Shown here in pieces: positions 5,667-5,975 of a stretch of 5,975 bases of DNA; position 1 is the stretch's first letter; the number at the start of each line of letters is the position of its first letter. This DNA comes from Roseovarius sp. Its GTDB lineage: Bacteria > Pseudomonadota > Alphaproteobacteria > Rhodobacterales > Rhodobacteraceae. Below the pieces are notes generated by a model. The model searched no databases, was not told where the DNA came from, and saw nothing but the letters and a program-made list of their open reading frames with translations. The DNA is taken from NCBI GenBank assembly GCA_021767845.1, contig JAASSQ010000188.1:1-5975 (forward strand). The letters are read 5' to 3'. The position numbers were made by a program, and so were the translations under genes.

Positions 5667-5975
5667 ATGAAAGTCGGGTTTATCGGGCTGGGGAATGTCG
5701 GCGGCAAGCTGGCGGGAAGCCTTCTGCGCAATGGAATCGAGCTTGCGGTTCTGGACCTGAACGCCGAGCTGACGGCCGATTTCATCGCCCGCGGCGCCAG
5801 CACCGTCGAAAACGCCGCCGCCCTGATGCGCGACTGCGACGTGGTCATCACCTGCCTGCCGTCGCCCGCCGCATCGGCCCTCGTCGTGGAGGCGATGCTG
5901 CCCGAGGTCGGACCGGGCAAGACCTGGCTTGAAATGTCCACCACGGACGAGGCCGAGATTCGCCGCCTTGCCGCC
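5667..5975 (+). CDS. NAD(P)-dependent oxidoreductase, 3-hydroxyisobutyrate dehydrogenase family (5' part only)
   Basis: The first 103 residues of a beta-hydroxyacid dehydrogenase are visible; the gene runs off the right edge. Family members oxidise 3-hydroxyisobutyrate, tartronate semialdehyde or related beta-hydroxyacids, or reduce imines and semialdehydes. The start MKVGFIGLGNVGGKLA is the dinucleotide-binding beta-alpha-beta (G7, G9, G12). Asp30 in VLDLN, at the end of the second strand, suggests NAD over NADP. DVVITCLPS (58-66) is the usual end of strand four, and EMSTTDEAEI (89-98) is a variant of the family's substrate-loop motif D-x-S-T. The catalytic lysine lies beyond the window. Codon choice matches the neighbours. 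A 217-nt gap with two hairpins separates it from the peptide operon, so it is probably a separate transcript. The exact substrate is unknown. Confidence 0.88.
   Translation, partial: MKVGFIGLGNVGGKLAGSLLRNGIELAVLDLNAELTADFIARGASTVENAAALMRDCDVVITCLPSPAASALVVEAMLPEVGPGKTWLEMSTTDEAEIRRLAA

Noticed and set aside
5338..5932. Plus-strand frames reaching across the intergenic gap (5338-5670 and 5546-5932)
   Set aside because: They overlap the confident M20 and dehydrogenase genes in other frames and have no family similarity that I can recognise.

Overview
The window is about 6 kb of GC-rich bacterial chromosome (about two-thirds GC by eye), tightly packed and coded entirely on the + strand. The protein style, near-absence of TTA/CTA/TCA codons and close family resemblance suggest an alphaproteobacterium, most likely Rhodobacteraceae (Roseobacter/Paracoccus type). 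This placement is by recognition only, because the window has no rRNA or other marker gene. There are no RNA genes, insertion sequences, CRISPR arrays or phage genes.

Positions 1-5449 are one run of five genes read in the same direction, with junctions of 4 nt, -4 nt (ATGA overlap), 1 nt and 3 nt. In order they are: the 3' end of a DppC/OppC-type permease; two different ABC ATPases of the DppD/OppD and DppF/OppF classes; an N-terminal-nucleophile hydrolase of the gamma-glutamyltransferase (GGT) family; and an M20 zinc peptidase/amidohydrolase of the carnosinase-like clade. The solute-binding protein and DppB-type permease are expected upstream, outside the window.

The layout reads as an import-and-dismantle operon. 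A peptide-class ABC importer brings a substrate through the inner membrane, and two hydrolases without visible export signals cleave amide bonds in the cytoplasm. By analogy with the E. coli glutathione importer next to an Ntn hydrolase (iaaA-gsiABCD), a glutathione or gamma-glutamyl peptide substrate would be the first guess. However, the GGT-like enzyme keeps its catalytic threonine and oxyanion glycines while lacking nearly all the residues that hold the glutamyl group in E. coli GGT. The real substrate is therefore probably something else, and this is the most interesting point in the window.

Positions 5450-5666 form a 217-nt gap. It holds two GC-rich hairpins just after the operon (a likely transcript end), then an interrupted palindrome and a short direct repeat. 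These lie upstream of the start of a 3-hydroxyisobutyrate-dehydrogenase-like NAD(P)-dependent oxidoreductase, which runs off the right edge. That gene probably has its own promoter, and its link to the operon is unproven.
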